Of a DNA stretch of 64,000 nucleotides, positions 8,467-18,876 are shown one piece after another. The notes beneath the pieces were generated by a model. That model did no database searches, was not told where the DNA came from, and saw only the letters and a list, made by a program, of their open reading frames with translations. Both the position numbers and the translations under genes were made by a program. Every line of letters starts with the position of its first letter. The first letter of the stretch is position 1. This stretch comes from Kitasatospora fiedleri (lineage in GTDB: Bacteria > Actinomycetota > Actinomycetes > Streptomycetales > Streptomycetaceae): NCBI RefSeq assembly GCF_948472415.1, contig NZ_OX419519.1:2232001-2296000 (forward strand), in the 5' to 3' direction.

Positions 8467-8620
8467 GACAGCCTGGGTCCGAACCTGCCGGGCCGGGTCG
8501 GGAGGAGCCCGTCACTCGCCCCGGCGGCGGTGATTCGTTCGGGTGCGGTGGGGGTGTCGGGGTGGTGCGCGGCAGGTGGCGAGGCAGGTGGTGTTGCGGT
8601 GGGACGTGGCGTGCGAGTAC

Positions 8621-8634
8621 TGGAAGCGCTTCCA
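8621..8634. promoter_or_regulatory. CebR-type operator 1 upstream of GH1 operon
   Basis: Perfect palindrome TGGAAGCGCTTCCA, 204 bp before the GH1 start codon and about 30 bp upstream of a TTGACA hexamer. Confidence 0.8.
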
Positions 8635-8664
8635 AATTGTTTCCGGTTCACCCGGGCAACACCC

Positions 8665-8694
8665 TTGACACCCCGACCTCACACGGCCGAAACT
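8665..8694 (+). promoter_or_regulatory. Candidate promoter of the GH1-transporter operon
   Basis: TTGACA (8665-8670) lies between two operators. The position 18 bp on (GAAACT) is a poor -10, so only the -35 is convincing. A repressor bound at 8621 and 8708 would flank it. Confidence 0.35.
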
Positions 8695-8707
8695 TCCGGC
8701 ACGGCCG

Positions 8708-8721
8708 TGGAAGCGCTTCCA
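8708..8721. promoter_or_regulatory. CebR-type operator 2 upstream of GH1 operon
   Basis: Perfect palindrome TGGAAGCGCTTCCA, 87 bp downstream of operator 1. Confidence 0.8.
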
Positions 8722-8822
8722 GTATCTCGCTTCCGGCTGAAGGACCGATGGAATCCCCCTCCGCATCAGCAGTCGTCCGGCCCGGCCGGCGACGCAGCGC
8801 AGCCTTGCGTCACGCCCACGAA

Positions 8823-8836
8823 TGGGAGCGCTCCCA
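8823..8836. promoter_or_regulatory. CebR box (exact) adjoining the GH1 start codon
   Basis: TGGGAGCGCTCCCA is identical to the established Streptomyces CebR operator. It ends one base before the ATG at 8838, and its GGGAG is the only Shine-Dalgarno-like sequence at proper spacing. Confidence 0.85.
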
Positions 8837-8837
8837 C

Positions 8838-10343
<1,506 letters not shown>

Positions 10344-10357
10344 AGGAGCGCCCGCAG

Positions 10358-11344
10358 ATGCGAACGATCGTGCGCCGTCTCGGTTTCTACCTGCTGGCCG
10401 GCTTCGCGGCGGTGACCGCCAACTTCTTCCTGGCCCGGCTGCTGCCCGGCAGCGCGTTGCAGAACGTGCTGTCCAAGCTGCGCTCGGCCAACCTCGACCA
10501 GGAGGCGATCCGGGCCCTGGAGGCCCAGTACGGCGGGGGCCACGCGAGCCTGCTCTCGCAGTACCTCACGTACCTGGGCCACCTGCTCCGGGGCGACCTG
10601 GGCGTCTCCACCTCGCAGTCCTCGCCGGTGGCGACCATCCTGGGCGAGAGCCTGCCGTGGACGCTGGGCCTGGTGGGCACGGCGACCGTGCTGGCCTTCC
10701 TGGTCGGCACGGTGGGCGGGATCGTCATCGGCTGGCGCCGCAGCGGGCTGCTGGACGCCCTGCTGCCGGCCACCACCTTCTTCCAGGCGGTGCCGTACTT
10801 CATCCTGGCCTTCCTGGTGATGATGACGCTGGGCTTCTTCGGCGGCCTCTTCCCGTACCAGAACGGCTACGACATCGGCCGGGACGCCGACCTGACGCCG
10901 GGGTGGAACGGGCCGTTCGTGCTCAGCGTGGTCGGGCACGGCGCGCTGCCGGTGCTGACCGTGGTGCTGGCCTCGCTGGCCGGCTGGGTGGTCGGCATGC
11001 GCAACCTGATGGTCACCACGATGGACGAGGACTACGTCCTGGTCGCGGCGGCGAAGGGCCTGCCGGCGTGGAAGGTGGCGGCGGTGGCCGCGCGCAACGC
11101 GATCCTGCCGACCATCGCCAACTTCGCGCTGTCGATCAGCCTGGTGGTCACCGGCTCGCTGGTGACCGAGATCGTCTTCACCTACCCCGGCGTCGGCTGG
11201 CAGATCTACCAGGCGATCCTGACCGGCGACTTCCCGCTGCTCCAGGGAATCCTGCTGGTCGTCGTGTTCACCGTGCTGGCCGTGAACCTGATCGCGGACA
11301 TCGCGTACGTCGCCCTCGACCCCCGCGCCCGCAAGGAGGCCTGA
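10358..11344 (+). CDS. ABC transporter permease, OppB/DppB type
   Basis: A 328-residue inner-membrane permease of the peptide/nickel/opine family. It has an N-terminal membrane segment (FYLLAGFAAVTANFFLARLLPG), a GDLGVS motif and five further hydrophobic spans. Near its end is the cytoplasmic coupling loop EDYVLVAAAKGLPAWKVAAVAA, with RNAILP. AAGGAG lies 9 bases before the ATG. Family members normally move peptides, but several (for example in Thermotoga) move beta-glucosides, and the flanking GH1 and GH16 genes suggest that substrate here. Confidence 0.92.
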   Translation: MRTIVRRLGFYLLAGFAAVTANFFLARLLPGSALQNVLSKLRSANLDQEAIRALEAQYGGGHASLLSQYLTYLGHLLRGDLGVSTSQSSPVATILGESLPWTLGLVGTATVLAFLVGTVGGIVIGWRRSGLLDALLPATTFFQAVPYFILAFLVMMTLGFFGGLFPYQNGYDIGRDADLTPGWNGPFVLSVVGHGALPVLTVVLASLAGWVVGMRNLMVTTMDEDYVLVAAAKGLPAWKVAAVAARNAILPTIANFALSISLVVTGSLVTEIVFTYPGVGWQIYQAILTGDFPLLQGILLVVVFTVLAVNLIADIAYVALDPRARKEA

Positions 11345-11347
11345 GCG

Positions 11348-12361
11348 ATGCCCCGCGCGCTCCGTTCCCGCAAGGTGGCCACCGGCCTGGTGCTGCTGCT
11401 GGTCCTGTTGCTGCTGGCCCTGTTCGGGCCGCTGCTGGCCCCGCACGCGCCGGACTTCCAGGCCAACCGCAGCAGCGGCCTGCCGCTGGCGCCGTCCGCC
11501 GCGCACTGGCTGGGCACCGACCAGCAGCAGCACGACCTGTTCTCCCGGCTGCTGGCCGGCGGCCGCGACACCCTGCTGATCTCCTTCCTGGCCGGTGCGC
11601 TGGCCAACGTGCTCTCCGTCCTGGTCGGCGTCACCGCCGGGTACCTGGGCGGGTGGGCGGACGAGGTGCTGTCCGCGCTGACCAACATCTTCCTGGCGCT
11701 GCCCGGGCTGCTGATCCTGATGGTGATCATGAAGCCGCTGCCGCCGTCGGAGACCTCGAACCCGCTGCTGATCGGCACGGTGATCGCGGTCACCGCGTGG
11801 GCCTGGGGCGCCCGGGTGCTGCGGGCCCAGACCATGGCGCTGCGCGGACAGGACTACGTCGAGGCGTCCAAGGTCATCGGCGAGCGCACCTGGCGGATCA
11901 TCGTCTTCGAGGTGGTGCCGAACCTGCTGCCGATCCTGGCCTCGGCGTTCATCTTCACGGTGATCTACGGCATCGGCACGTACACCGCGCTGGCCTGGCT
12001 GGGCGTGATCAGCCCGGCCTCGGTGACCTGGGGCACGGTGCTCAACGAGGCGCAGGCGTCCGGCGCGGCGATCAACGGCTACTGGTGGTGGTACCTGCCG
12101 CCGGCCCTGGCGGTGGCCCTGGTCGGCATCGCGCTGGCGCTGATCAACTTCGGCATCGACGAGATCACCAACCCGCGGCTCTCCTCGGCCCGCACCGGCC
12201 GGGCCGCGAAGGTCCGCTTCCGGCTGGGGCTGACCCCGGTGCTGCGGACGGCGGCGCCGACGCGGGACGAACCGCCTTCCCCGGAGGGCGAGTTCACGCC
12301 CACGGTGGTGCGCACCGCCGCGCGGAGCGAAGACCCGAAGACCCTGGAGGCCCAGCCGTGA
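11348..12361 (+). CDS. ABC transporter permease, OppC/DppC type
   Basis: A 337-residue partner permease. The typical OppC N-terminus (LLALFGPLLAPHAPDFQA...HWLGTDQQQHDLFSRLLAG), a GVTAGYLGGWADEVLSALTN segment and the coupling loop GQDYVEASKVIGERTWRI are all visible. It starts four bases after the OppB-type gene ends. The C-terminal ~60 residues form an unusually long charged tail after the last membrane span. Its stop overlaps the GTG of the next gene. Confidence 0.92.
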   Translation: MPRALRSRKVATGLVLLLVLLLLALFGPLLAPHAPDFQANRSSGLPLAPSAAHWLGTDQQQHDLFSRLLAGGRDTLLISFLAGALANVLSVLVGVTAGYLGGWADEVLSALTNIFLALPGLLILMVIMKPLPPSETSNPLLIGTVIAVTAWAWGARVLRAQTMALRGQDYVEASKVIGERTWRIIVFEVVPNLLPILASAFIFTVIYGIGTYTALAWLGVISPASVTWGTVLNEAQASGAAINGYWWWYLPPALAVALVGIALALINFGIDEITNPRLSSARTGRAAKVRFRLGLTPVLRTAAPTRDEPPSPEGEFTPTVVRTAARSEDPKTLEAQP

Positions 12362-13395
12362 CCGGCGAACCGATCCTCGAAGTGCGCGACCTCTGCGTCG
12401 ACTACGGCCTGGGCGACCGAGCGGTGCGCGCCATCACCGACGCCACCGTCACCCTGCACCGGGGCGAGGTGCTCGGCCTGGCCGGCGAGTCCGGCTCGGG
12501 CAAGTCCACCCTGGCGTACGCGGTCACCCGGCTGCTGCGCGCCCCCGGCGTGATCACCGGCGGCGAGGTCCGCTTCCACGGCCGGGACGGCTCGCTGGAC
12601 CTGCTGGCGGCGGACGCCGCCGAGCTGCGCCGGGTGCGCTGGAACCAGATCTCGGTGGTCTTCCAGAGCGCGATGCACGCCCTGAACCCGGTGGCCCGGA
12701 TCGACGCGCAGCTGACCGACGCGCTGCGGGCGCACCGCGCCGGGCTGACCGCCGCGCAGCGCACCGAGCGGGCGGTGGAGCTGCTGCGGCTGGTGGGCAT
12801 CGGCGCGGACCGGCTGCGCAGCTACCCGCACGAGCTGTCGGGCGGCATGCGGCAGCGGGTGATGATCGCGATGGCGCTGGCGCTGGACCCGGAGATCGTC
12901 ATCATGGACGAGCCGACCACCGCGCTGGACGTCGTCACCCAGCGCGAGTTCCTCGACGAACTGTTGCGGCTCAAGGACGAGTTGGGCTTCGCGATCGTCT
13001 TCATCACGCACGACCTGTCGCTGCTGGTCGAGCTGGCCGACACCATCGCGATCATGTACGCGGGGCGGCTGCTGGAGCGCGGCCCGGCCCGGGAGCTGTT
13101 CGAGGGCCCCGGGCACCCGTACACGGCGGGGCTGCTGGACTCCTTCCCCGCGCTGCACGGCGAGCGGGTGCGGATGGAGGGCATCCCCGGTGCGCCGCCG
13201 GCCCTGACCGCGCTGCCGACCGGCTGCGCGTTCCACCCGCGCTGCGCGTCCGCGCTGGAGCGCTGCGCGGTCGACGTCCCGCCCACCGTCCGGCTCGCGG
13301 GCGGCCGGGGCGAGCGGCTGGCCGCGTGCTGGCTGCACGAGGACGGCCGTGAACTGCCGGCGCCGCCGGCCCGATCCCTGGGGAGGAACCTGTGA
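12358..13395 (+). CDS. ABC transporter ATP-binding protein, OppD/DppD type
   Basis: A 345-residue ATPase. Walker A is GESGSGKST, the signature is LSGGMRQRV and Walker B is IVIMDEPT, followed by the switch His in FITHD. The C-terminal oligopeptide-transporter extension has clustered cysteines ([14 protein letters not shown]), a feature of OppD/F proteins. The GTG start overlaps the preceding stop by GTGA, implying translational coupling. No CUT1-type MsiK-dependent permease is present, so this transporter carries its own ATPases. Confidence 0.92.
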   Translation: MTGEPILEVRDLCVDYGLGDRAVRAITDATVTLHRGEVLGLAGESGSGKSTLAYAVTRLLRAPGVITGGEVRFHGRDGSLDLLAADAAELRRVRWNQISVVFQSAMHALNPVARIDAQLTDALRAHRAGLTAAQRTERAVELLRLVGIGADRLRSYPHELSGGMRQRVMIAMALALDPEIVIMDEPTTALDVVTQREFLDELLRLKDELGFAIVFITHDLSLLVELADTIAIMYAGRLLERGPARELFEGPGHPYTAGLLDSFPALHGERVRMEGIPGAPPALTALPTGCAFHPRCASALERCAVDVPPTVRLAGGRGERLAACWLHEDGRELPAPPARSLGRNL

Positions 13396-14531
13396 CCGGC
13401 ACGGTCGACCCTGCCGCGCCGCGCGTGGTGCACGGCCCGAAGCGGCCGGGCGTCCCGGCCCTGGAGGCCCGCGGCCTGACCAAGCACTTCCCGGTGCACC
13501 GGGGCCTGGGCGGCCGCGCGGTGGTGCGCGCCGCCGAGGACGTCTCGCTGGCGCTGCCCGAGGCGACGGTGACCGCGGTGGTGGGCGAGTCGGGCTCGGG
13601 CAAGTCCACGCTGTCGCGGCTGCTGACCCGGCTGATCACCCCGACCTCGGGCGAACTGCTGCTGGACGGCAGGCCGGTGGGCACTTCGGCCCGGGAGCGC
13701 CGGGCGTACACCAGCCAGGTGCACCTGGTCCTCCAGGACCCGTTCTCCTCGCTGAACGGCGTGCACGGCGTCCGCTACCACCTGGAGCGTCCGCTGAAGC
13801 TGCACCGGAAGGCGCGCGGCGAGCAACTGGACGTGCTGGCCAAGGAGTTGCTGGAGCGGGTCAGCCTCACCCCGGCCGACCGCTACCTCGACGCGTTCCC
13901 GCACGAGCTGTCCGGCGGGCAGCGCCAGCGGGTCGCCATCGCGCGCGGCCTGGCGGTCCGGCCCCGGGTGCTGCTGGCGGACGAGCCGGTGTCGATGCTG
14001 GACGTGTCGATCCGGCTGGGCGTGCTCAACCTGCTGGACGAGCTGCGCGAGCGCGAGCGGCTGGCGATCCTCTACGTCACCCACGACATCGCCTCGGCCC
14101 GCTACCTGGCCGACACCGTGGTGGTGATGTACGCGGGGCAGGTGGTGGAGTCCGGCCCGGCGCGGCAGATCACCGACTCCCCCGCGCACCCGTACACCCG
14201 GCTGCTGCTGAGCGCGGCGCCGGACCCGCACCGGTCCGGGCCGGTGGTGCTGCACGGCCGCGGCGCCCCGCCGAGCCTGATCGACCCGCCGGGCGGCTGC
14301 CGCTTCCACCCGCGCTGCCCGTTCGCGATGCCGGTGTGCGCGCAGGCCGCGCCGCCGGCCCTGCCGGCCGGGCCCGAACAGGTGGCGTCCTGCTGGCTGT
14401 TGAGCCCGGACCGCGCGGCGGCGCCCACCGAGACCCACGCCGGCGCCCTCACCGAGACCCACGCCGACACCCCCACCGGCACCCAGGCCGGACCAGAGCA
14501 GTCGAACCACAGAAGGAGCACGTCGTCATGA
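13392..14531 (+). CDS. ABC transporter ATP-binding protein, OppF/DppF type
   Basis: A 379-residue second ATPase of the transporter. Walker A is GESGSGKST, the signature is LSGGQRQRV and Walker B is VLLADEPVS. It ends with the Cys-containing oligopeptide-transporter domain ([14 protein letters not shown]). After this the last ~35 residues are a Thr/His/Glu low-complexity tail with repeated TETHA-type units, not a usual part of the family. The GTGA overlap with the upstream gene and the ATGA overlap with the downstream gene indicate one coupled transcript. Confidence 0.92.
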   Translation: MTGTVDPAAPRVVHGPKRPGVPALEARGLTKHFPVHRGLGGRAVVRAAEDVSLALPEATVTAVVGESGSGKSTLSRLLTRLITPTSGELLLDGRPVGTSARERRAYTSQVHLVLQDPFSSLNGVHGVRYHLERPLKLHRKARGEQLDVLAKELLERVSLTPADRYLDAFPHELSGGQRQRVAIARGLAVRPRVLLADEPVSMLDVSIRLGVLNLLDELRERERLAILYVTHDIASARYLADTVVVMYAGQVVESGPARQITDSPAHPYTRLLLSAAPDPHRSGPVVLHGRGAPPSLIDPPGGCRFHPRCPFAMPVCAQAAPPALPAGPEQVASCWLLSPDRAAAPTETHAGALTETHADTPTGTQAGPEQSNHRRSTSS

Positions 14532-16222
14532 GCCGTTCCACCGCTTGGAGAGCCGCCGCCCTGGTCGCGGCGATCGGTCTCGGTATCACCGCCTGTTCCG
14601 GCTCCGGCGCGGGCTCCGGCAAAGGCGCCAAGGACAGCACCCTGGTGGTGGAGTCCAACCCGGTGCCCTCCTTCACCGAGAACTACAACCCGTTCGACGG
14701 CAACTCCTTCGTGACCGTCGCCAACGCCCGCTCGCTGGTGTGGGAGCCGCTGTTCCAGTTCAACACCCTCACCGAGCAGGACCCGATCCCGTGGCTGGCC
14801 AAGGGCTACGAGTGGTCGAACGGGAACCGGACGCTGAAGCTGGCCCTGACCCCGGGCGTCAAGTGGAGCGACGGCCAGGCGTTCTCCTCGGCCGACGTCA
14901 AGTTCACCTTCGAGCTGCTGAAGGCCAACCCGGCGGCCAACGGCGGCGGCGCCCCGCTGCCGAGCGGCATCGAGACGCCCGACGCCGACACCGTGGTGAT
15001 GACCTTCGACGGCCCGCAGAAGGCCAACTTCGTCGGCATCGCCAACCAGTTGATCGTGCCCGAGCACGTCTGGTCGGGGATCAAGGACCCGGCCACCGCC
15101 GTGGTCAAGGCCGACCAGCTGATCGGCACCGGCCCGTACCTGCTGGACAAGTTCACCAGCCAGAACGTCACCTTCAAGGTGAACCCGCTGTTCCGCGAGA
15201 CCCCGAAGGTCAAGCGGATCTCCTTCCCCGCCTACGCCACCAACGACGCGGCCACCCTGGCGCTCAGCTCCGGCGAGATCGACCTCGCGGGCAACAACAT
15301 CACCAACGTGCTGAGCACCTTCGTCGGGAAGGACCCGACCCACCACCACCTGTTCCAGCAGGACGCGCCGTACTTCCCGGCGTCCAACACCGTCTCGCTC
15401 TTCCTCAACACCAAGAGCGAGAGCGCCCCGGCGCTGGCCGACCCGGCGGTGCGGCGGGCGATCAGCGCCGGCATGAACCGCAAGGCGTACACCAGCCAGT
15501 GCGAGACCGACTACGCGCTGCCCGCCACCTCCTCCAGCGGCCTGCTGCTGCCCAACGACGCCAAGGCGCTGGACCCCGCGCTGAAGGACGACCTCAAGCC
15601 GGAGGCCGACACGGCCGCCGTGGACTCGCTGCTGAGCGGGGCCGGTTGGAGCCGGACCGGCGGCAAGTGGACCAAGGACGGCAGGACCATCAAGTTCACG
15701 ATCATCGACCCCAACTCGTTCACCGACTACTGGTGCGCGGCGCAGGCGATGGCCAAGGACCTGAACGCGCTGGGCTTCGACGTCGACGCGAACGGCGCGT
15801 TCGACTTCAACAGCTGGAACACCGCGATCACCACCGGTAAGTACGATGCGGCGATCCACTGGGGCCAGGGCGGCACGCCGTACCAGCGCCTGCAGTACGT
15901 CCTGGACCCGCGGATGGGCGCGGAGACCGGCAAGGTCGCGGCGGGCGACTTCAGCAAGTACGACCCGGCGAAGTCGCTGGACGCGGTGAAGTCCTTCGAG
16001 GCGGCGGCCGACCCGGCGGCCGAGCAGGCCGCGCTGCACGGCCTGCAGCAGATCATGTCGCAGGACGTGCCCGCGGTGCCGGTCTTCTACGGCCCGGCCT
16101 GGTACGAGTACAACGACACCCACTTCACCGGCTGGCCGAACGCGGGCGACCCGTACATGAACCCGTCGCCGAACAGCCAGGCGTACGAGTACATCATCCT
16201 CAAGCTGACGCCGCGCGGCTGA
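14528..16222 (+). CDS. Extracellular solute-binding lipoprotein, family 5 (SBP_bac_5)
   Basis: A 564-residue substrate receptor. A lipobox (GITAC, Cys ~23) is followed by a Gly/Ser linker and the family-5 binding fold ([58 protein letters not shown]). It should sit on the outer face of the membrane and hand ligand to the two permeases. AGAAGGAG precedes the ATG, which overlaps the OppF-type stop. Family 5 includes oligopeptide and oligosaccharide receptors; mixed-linkage beta-glucan fragments or cello-oligosaccharides are the inferred ligands, from neighbours and CebR boxes only. Confidence 0.9.
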   Translation: MSRSTAWRAAALVAAIGLGITACSGSGAGSGKGAKDSTLVVESNPVPSFTENYNPFDGNSFVTVANARSLVWEPLFQFNTLTEQDPIPWLAKGYEWSNGNRTLKLALTPGVKWSDGQAFSSADVKFTFELLKANPAANGGGAPLPSGIETPDADTVVMTFDGPQKANFVGIANQLIVPEHVWSGIKDPATAVVKADQLIGTGPYLLDKFTSQNVTFKVNPLFRETPKVKRISFPAYATNDAATLALSSGEIDLAGNNITNVLSTFVGKDPTHHHLFQQDAPYFPASNTVSLFLNTKSESAPALADPAVRRAISAGMNRKAYTSQCETDYALPATSSSGLLLPNDAKALDPALKDDLKPEADTAAVDSLLSGAGWSRTGGKWTKDGRTIKFTIIDPNSFTDYWCAAQAMAKDLNALGFDVDANGAFDFNSWNTAITTGKYDAAIHWGQGGTPYQRLQYVLDPRMGAETGKVAAGDFSKYDPAKSLDAVKSFEAAADPAAEQAALHGLQQIMSQDVPAVPVFYGPAWYEYNDTHFTGWPNAGDPYMNPSPNSQAYEYIILKLTPRG

Positions 16223-16257
16223 CGCACCCTCGGGCGGCGGAGCCGCACGCCCACGGG

Positions 16258-16271
16258 TGGAAGCGCTTCCG
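16258..16271. promoter_or_regulatory. CebR-type operator 1 upstream of GH16
   Basis: TGGAAGCGCTTCCG, 13 of 14 positions of the palindrome at the GH6 gene, between the binding protein and the lichenase. Confidence 0.75.
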
Positions 16272-16282
16272 GACCCGCCGGA

Positions 16283-16296
16283 CGGGAGCGCTTCCC
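16283..16296. promoter_or_regulatory. CebR-type operator 2 upstream of GH16
   Basis: CGGGAGCGCTTCCC, a mixed-arm variant 25 bp downstream of operator 1. The pair gives GH16 its own control point despite lying at the operon end. Confidence 0.65.
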
Positions 16297-16412
16297 CCAC
16301 CACCCCAGAGTTCCGCGCACGCCGTGACAGCCCCCACCGTCGCCCGTGCGCGGCGCACCACCGGCACCACAAGGCACCACCCCCACCCATCCGTGCCCCG
16401 AGGAGGCCCACC

Positions 16413-17198
16413 ATGCGACCCTCTGCACGCTCCCGTCGGTCCCGCGGCCGTCGCTGGCTGCTCGCTCCGCTCGCCGCGCTCGCGCTGACCGTCAGCCCGA
16501 TCGCCAGCCCCGCCGCCAACGCCGCCATCGGCGGCAGCTTCACCGACAACTTCGACTCCTTCGACACCGGCCGCTGGCACAAGGCCGACGGCTGGACCAA
16601 CGGCGGCATGTTCAACGCCGGTTGGCGCGCCGACCACGTCTGGTTCAACGGCGGCGTGATGGGCGAGAACCTCGACACCGCCACCTGCCCCAGTGGCTGC
16701 TCCGGCCGGCCCTACGCCTCCGGCGAGTTCCGCTCCAACGACCTGTTCTCGTACGGGCGTTTCGAGGCCCGGCTCCAGGCGGTGAAGAACCCGGGCACGG
16801 TCACCGGGTTCTTCACCTACACCGGGCCGAGCGACAACCAGCCCTGGGACGAGATCGACGTCGAGATCCTCGGCAAGAACCCGACCCAGCTCCAGACCAA
16901 CTACTTCACCAACGGCGTCGGCGGCCACGAGACCGTCATCAACCTCGGCTTCGACGCCTCCGCCGGGTACCACGACTACGCCATCGAGTGGTGGAACCAG
17001 GGCACCGTCAACTGGTTCGTCGACGGCAAGCTCGTCCACCAGGAGAACGGCTCGCGCGGCGCCCTGCCCACCCACCCGATGCGGCTCATCGCCAACCTGT
17101 GGCCCGGCACCGGGGTCGACAGCTGGCTCAGCCCCTTCACCTACCCGGGCACGCCGCTCACCGCCCGCTACGACTGGATGAAGTACACCAAGTACTGA
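16413..17198 (+). CDS. Secreted lichenase (endo-1,3-1,4-beta-glucanase), GH16
   Basis: A 261-residue exported endoglucanase acting on mixed-linkage beta-glucan such as lichenan or cereal glucan. It has an Arg-rich signal peptide (~1-37, ending SPAANA). The catalytic GH16 motif is DEIDVEILG, and the following GKNPTQLQTNYFTNGVGGHE closely parallels Bacillus lichenases, as do GFDASAGYHDYAIEW and the ending YDWMKYTKY. AGGAGG lies just before the ATG. Two CebR-type boxes lie 117-155 bp upstream and a strong hairpin lies downstream. Lichenase specificity is inferred from this resemblance. Confidence 0.92.
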   Translation: MRPSARSRRSRGRRWLLAPLAALALTVSPIASPAANAAIGGSFTDNFDSFDTGRWHKADGWTNGGMFNAGWRADHVWFNGGVMGENLDTATCPSGCSGRPYASGEFRSNDLFSYGRFEARLQAVKNPGTVTGFFTYTGPSDNQPWDEIDVEILGKNPTQLQTNYFTNGVGGHETVINLGFDASAGYHDYAIEWWNQGTVNWFVDGKLVHQENGSRGALPTHPMRLIANLWPGTGVDSWLSPFTYPGTPLTARYDWMKYTKY

Positions 17199-17232
17199 GC
17201 GCCGGTGCGGCATTGAAGCGGTAGGACGGTGA

Positions 17233-17271
17233 GCCGTCCGGCGCGGGGTCCCCCACCCCGCGCCGGACGGC
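17233..17271. terminator. Strong hairpin after the lichenase gene
   Basis: Perfect 17-bp arms (17233-17249 and 17255-17271) with a 5-nt C loop. GC-rich short repeats (GTTCGGGTGCCCGTGCGTCC type) follow to ~17355. Confidence 0.75.
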
Positions 17272-17374
17272 GTTCGCGCGTTCGGGTGCCCGTGCGTCCG
17301 GGTGCCCGCGCGTTCGGGTGCCCGTGCGTCCGCGTGCCCGTGCGTCCGCGCGTTCGCGGCCGGGCGGGCCGGGG

Positions 17375-17848
17375 TCAGGCGGTGGCGGCGGCCGGGTCCG
17401 GGGCGGTGGCGGGCTCCGGGGTGCCGGTGCGGCGGCGGGTCGGGAGGAGGGCGTCGAGGGCGAGGGCGCCGGGGCCGGTGGCGGCGAGGAGCAGGAAGGC
17501 CCAGGCGAAGAGGGCGGCGCTCTCGCCGCCGTTCTGGATCGGGAGCAGGCCGTTCTCCTGGTGGACGGAGAAGTAGGCGTAGGCCATCGAGCCGGAGCAG
17601 ACCACGGCGGCCGTCCGGGTGCCGAGGCCGAGCAGGACCAGGGTGCCGCCGACGAGTTGGATGACGGCCGCGTACCAGCCGGGCCAGGACAGCGCCTCCA
17701 CCGTGCCGCCGCCCTTGGCGCCGCCCAGGACGCCGAACAGCGAGGCCGCGCCGTGGCAGGCGAAGAGCAGGCCGGTCACGGCGCGGGTCAGGCCGACGAG
17801 GTAGGGGCGGGCCGCTTCGACCGTGTGGTGGGGAGCGGACGGGGACAT
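17375..17848 (-). CDS. DoxX-family membrane protein
   Basis: A 157-residue integral membrane protein with four hydrophobic spans, beginning ARPYLVGLTRAVTGLLFACHGAASLFG and including WYAAVIQLVGGTLVLLGLGTRTAA, typical of DoxX/DoxD-like proteins. The exact function is unknown; some relatives form redox complexes. The start at 17848 is chosen because GGAGG precedes it by six bases; in-frame ATGs exist at 17860 and 17890. A near-consensus iron box lies about 50 bp upstream, so iron-dependent DmdR1/IdeR repression is likely. Confidence 0.8.
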   Translation of the reverse strand: MSPSAPHHTVEAARPYLVGLTRAVTGLLFACHGAASLFGVLGGAKGGGTVEALSWPGWYAAVIQLVGGTLVLLGLGTRTAAVVCSGSMAYAYFSVHQENGLLPIQNGGESAALFAWAFLLLAATGPGALALDALLPTRRRTGTPEPATAPDPAAATA

Positions 17849-17899
17849 GGGGGCCTCCATGGGCGCATGCGACGCGTTCGGCGCGTTCACAACAGAAAC

Positions 17900-17918
17900 T
17901 TAGGTTAGCCTCACCTAT
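17900..17918. promoter_or_regulatory. Iron box (DmdR1/IdeR-type operator)
   Basis: TTAGGTTAGCCTCACCTAT matches the 19-bp actinobacterial iron-repressor palindrome TTAGGTTAGSCTAACCTAA at nearly all positions. It lies in the divergent intergene between DoxX and the FBP gene, closer to DoxX. Confidence 0.75.
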
Positions 17919-18082
17919 TTTTGATTGAAGGCGCAACCACCCTTGCGAATTCTCCACAAACGGACGGCCACGGGCCGCTCGCACACCGGAGCGGTCGGGC
18001 GGGGCCGACGGGCGCGCCGACGGGTGGGTGATGGGCGGGCGACGGACGGGCGACGGGGGGAATCGGCTTGGCGGGGCGGGCT

Positions 18083-18111
18083 CCCTAGGCTAACTTGGCT
18101 TCTGCCTAGGG
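18083..18111. promoter_or_regulatory. Inverted repeat upstream of the FBP gene
   Basis: CCCTAGGC (18083-18090) and GCCTAGGG (18104-18111) are perfect 8-bp arms with a 13-nt spacer containing CTAACTTGG. This is a candidate operator or promoter site ~40 bp before the start. Confidence 0.45.
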
Positions 18112-18152
18112 CGTCTAGGCACGAGTGGGGGCGGGAGAGGGAGAGAGGCGTC

Positions 18153-18659
18153 ATGAAAGCGCTGACCGAACCGGTGATCCGGGCGTCGTTCGTCAACTGC
18201 ACCAAGGGCGAGGCGAGTCGGCTCGCGCTGCCCCGGGGCCTGGCCGAACTGCCTTGGGAGGAGCTGGACTTCCTGGGGTGGCGGGACCCCGGGGCCCCCG
18301 ACCGGGGGTACCTGGTGGCCGAGTACGGCGGGCGACTGGTGGGCGTCACGCTGCGGCGGGCGCAGCGGGCGGGGGCCGGGGCCCGGCAGGGGGCCATGTG
18401 CTCGATCTGCCTGACGGTGCACGCGGCGTCCGGGGTGGCGCTGCTGACGGCGCGGAAGGCGGGGCGGCCGTCCGGGGAGGAGTACGCGTCGGCGGGCGAG
18501 TACTTCTGCGGCGACCTGGCGTGCTCGTTGTACGTGCGGGGGCGCCGGCGGGCGTCGGCGGGCGGGGCGCGGATGCGGGAGAGCCTGGGCACCGAGGAGC
18601 GGATCGCCCGGGTCCGGGTGAACCTGGCCGCGTTCCTGGCCCGGGTGGTGCGGCCGTGA
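18153..18659 (+). CDS. FBP (FusB-like, EF-G-binding) treble-clef zinc protein
   Basis: A 168-residue cytoplasmic protein matching the FBP domain: it begins IRASFVNCTKGEASRL, continues LPWEELDFLGWRDPGAPDRGYLV and has the zinc-binding pairs CSIC and CGDLAC. FusB-type relatives bind elongation factor G and can rescue ribosomes from fusidic acid. Actinobacterial members are mostly uncharacterised, so a translation-factor role is inference. It is divergent from the DoxX gene across an intergene holding an iron box and an inverted repeat. GGGAGAGAGG precedes the ATG. Confidence 0.85.
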   Translation: MKALTEPVIRASFVNCTKGEASRLALPRGLAELPWEELDFLGWRDPGAPDRGYLVAEYGGRLVGVTLRRAQRAGAGARQGAMCSICLTVHAASGVALLTARKAGRPSGEEYASAGEYFCGDLACSLYVRGRRRASAGGARMRESLGTEERIARVRVNLAAFLARVVRP

Positions 18660-18735
18660 GCGGCGGGGCGAGGGCGGGGGCGGAGGCGAGGGCGGGGACG
18701 GGCGCTCCGGCGGCGCGGACGCCCGTCGACGGCAG

Positions 18736-18855
18736 GTGGTGCGGCCTGCGCTGGTGCGGGCGGCGCTGGTGTTCGGGGTGGGGGCGCTCGCCCCGTTGAT
18801 CGGCGCCGTGGCGGACGGTCCGGCGGCGAACGTCCGGGCGGAGGAAGGGAGTTGA
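18736..18855 (+). CDS. Possible 39-residue hydrophobic peptide
   Basis: A short frame with GTG GTG starts after GGCAGG encodes a peptide with one possible membrane segment (ALVFGVGALAPLIGAVA). It occupies the gap between the FBP gene and a convergent TetR gene. There is no family match by eye and the bias is weak, so it may be chance. Confidence 0.25.
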   Translation: MVRPALVRAALVFGVGALAPLIGAVADGPAANVRAEEGS

Positions 18856-18876
18856 GGCGGCGGCGGCGCGCAGGGG

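Noticed and set aside
8082..8837. Longer N-terminus for the GH1 protein
   Set aside because: It would translate the 177-bp repeats and three operators. The family sequence begins shortly after ATG 8838, which adjoins the CebR box.
17849..17890. Longer DoxX start at 17890 or 17860
   Set aside because: GGAGG is correctly placed only for the ATG at 17848, and the extension lies next to the iron box; the longer forms remain possible.
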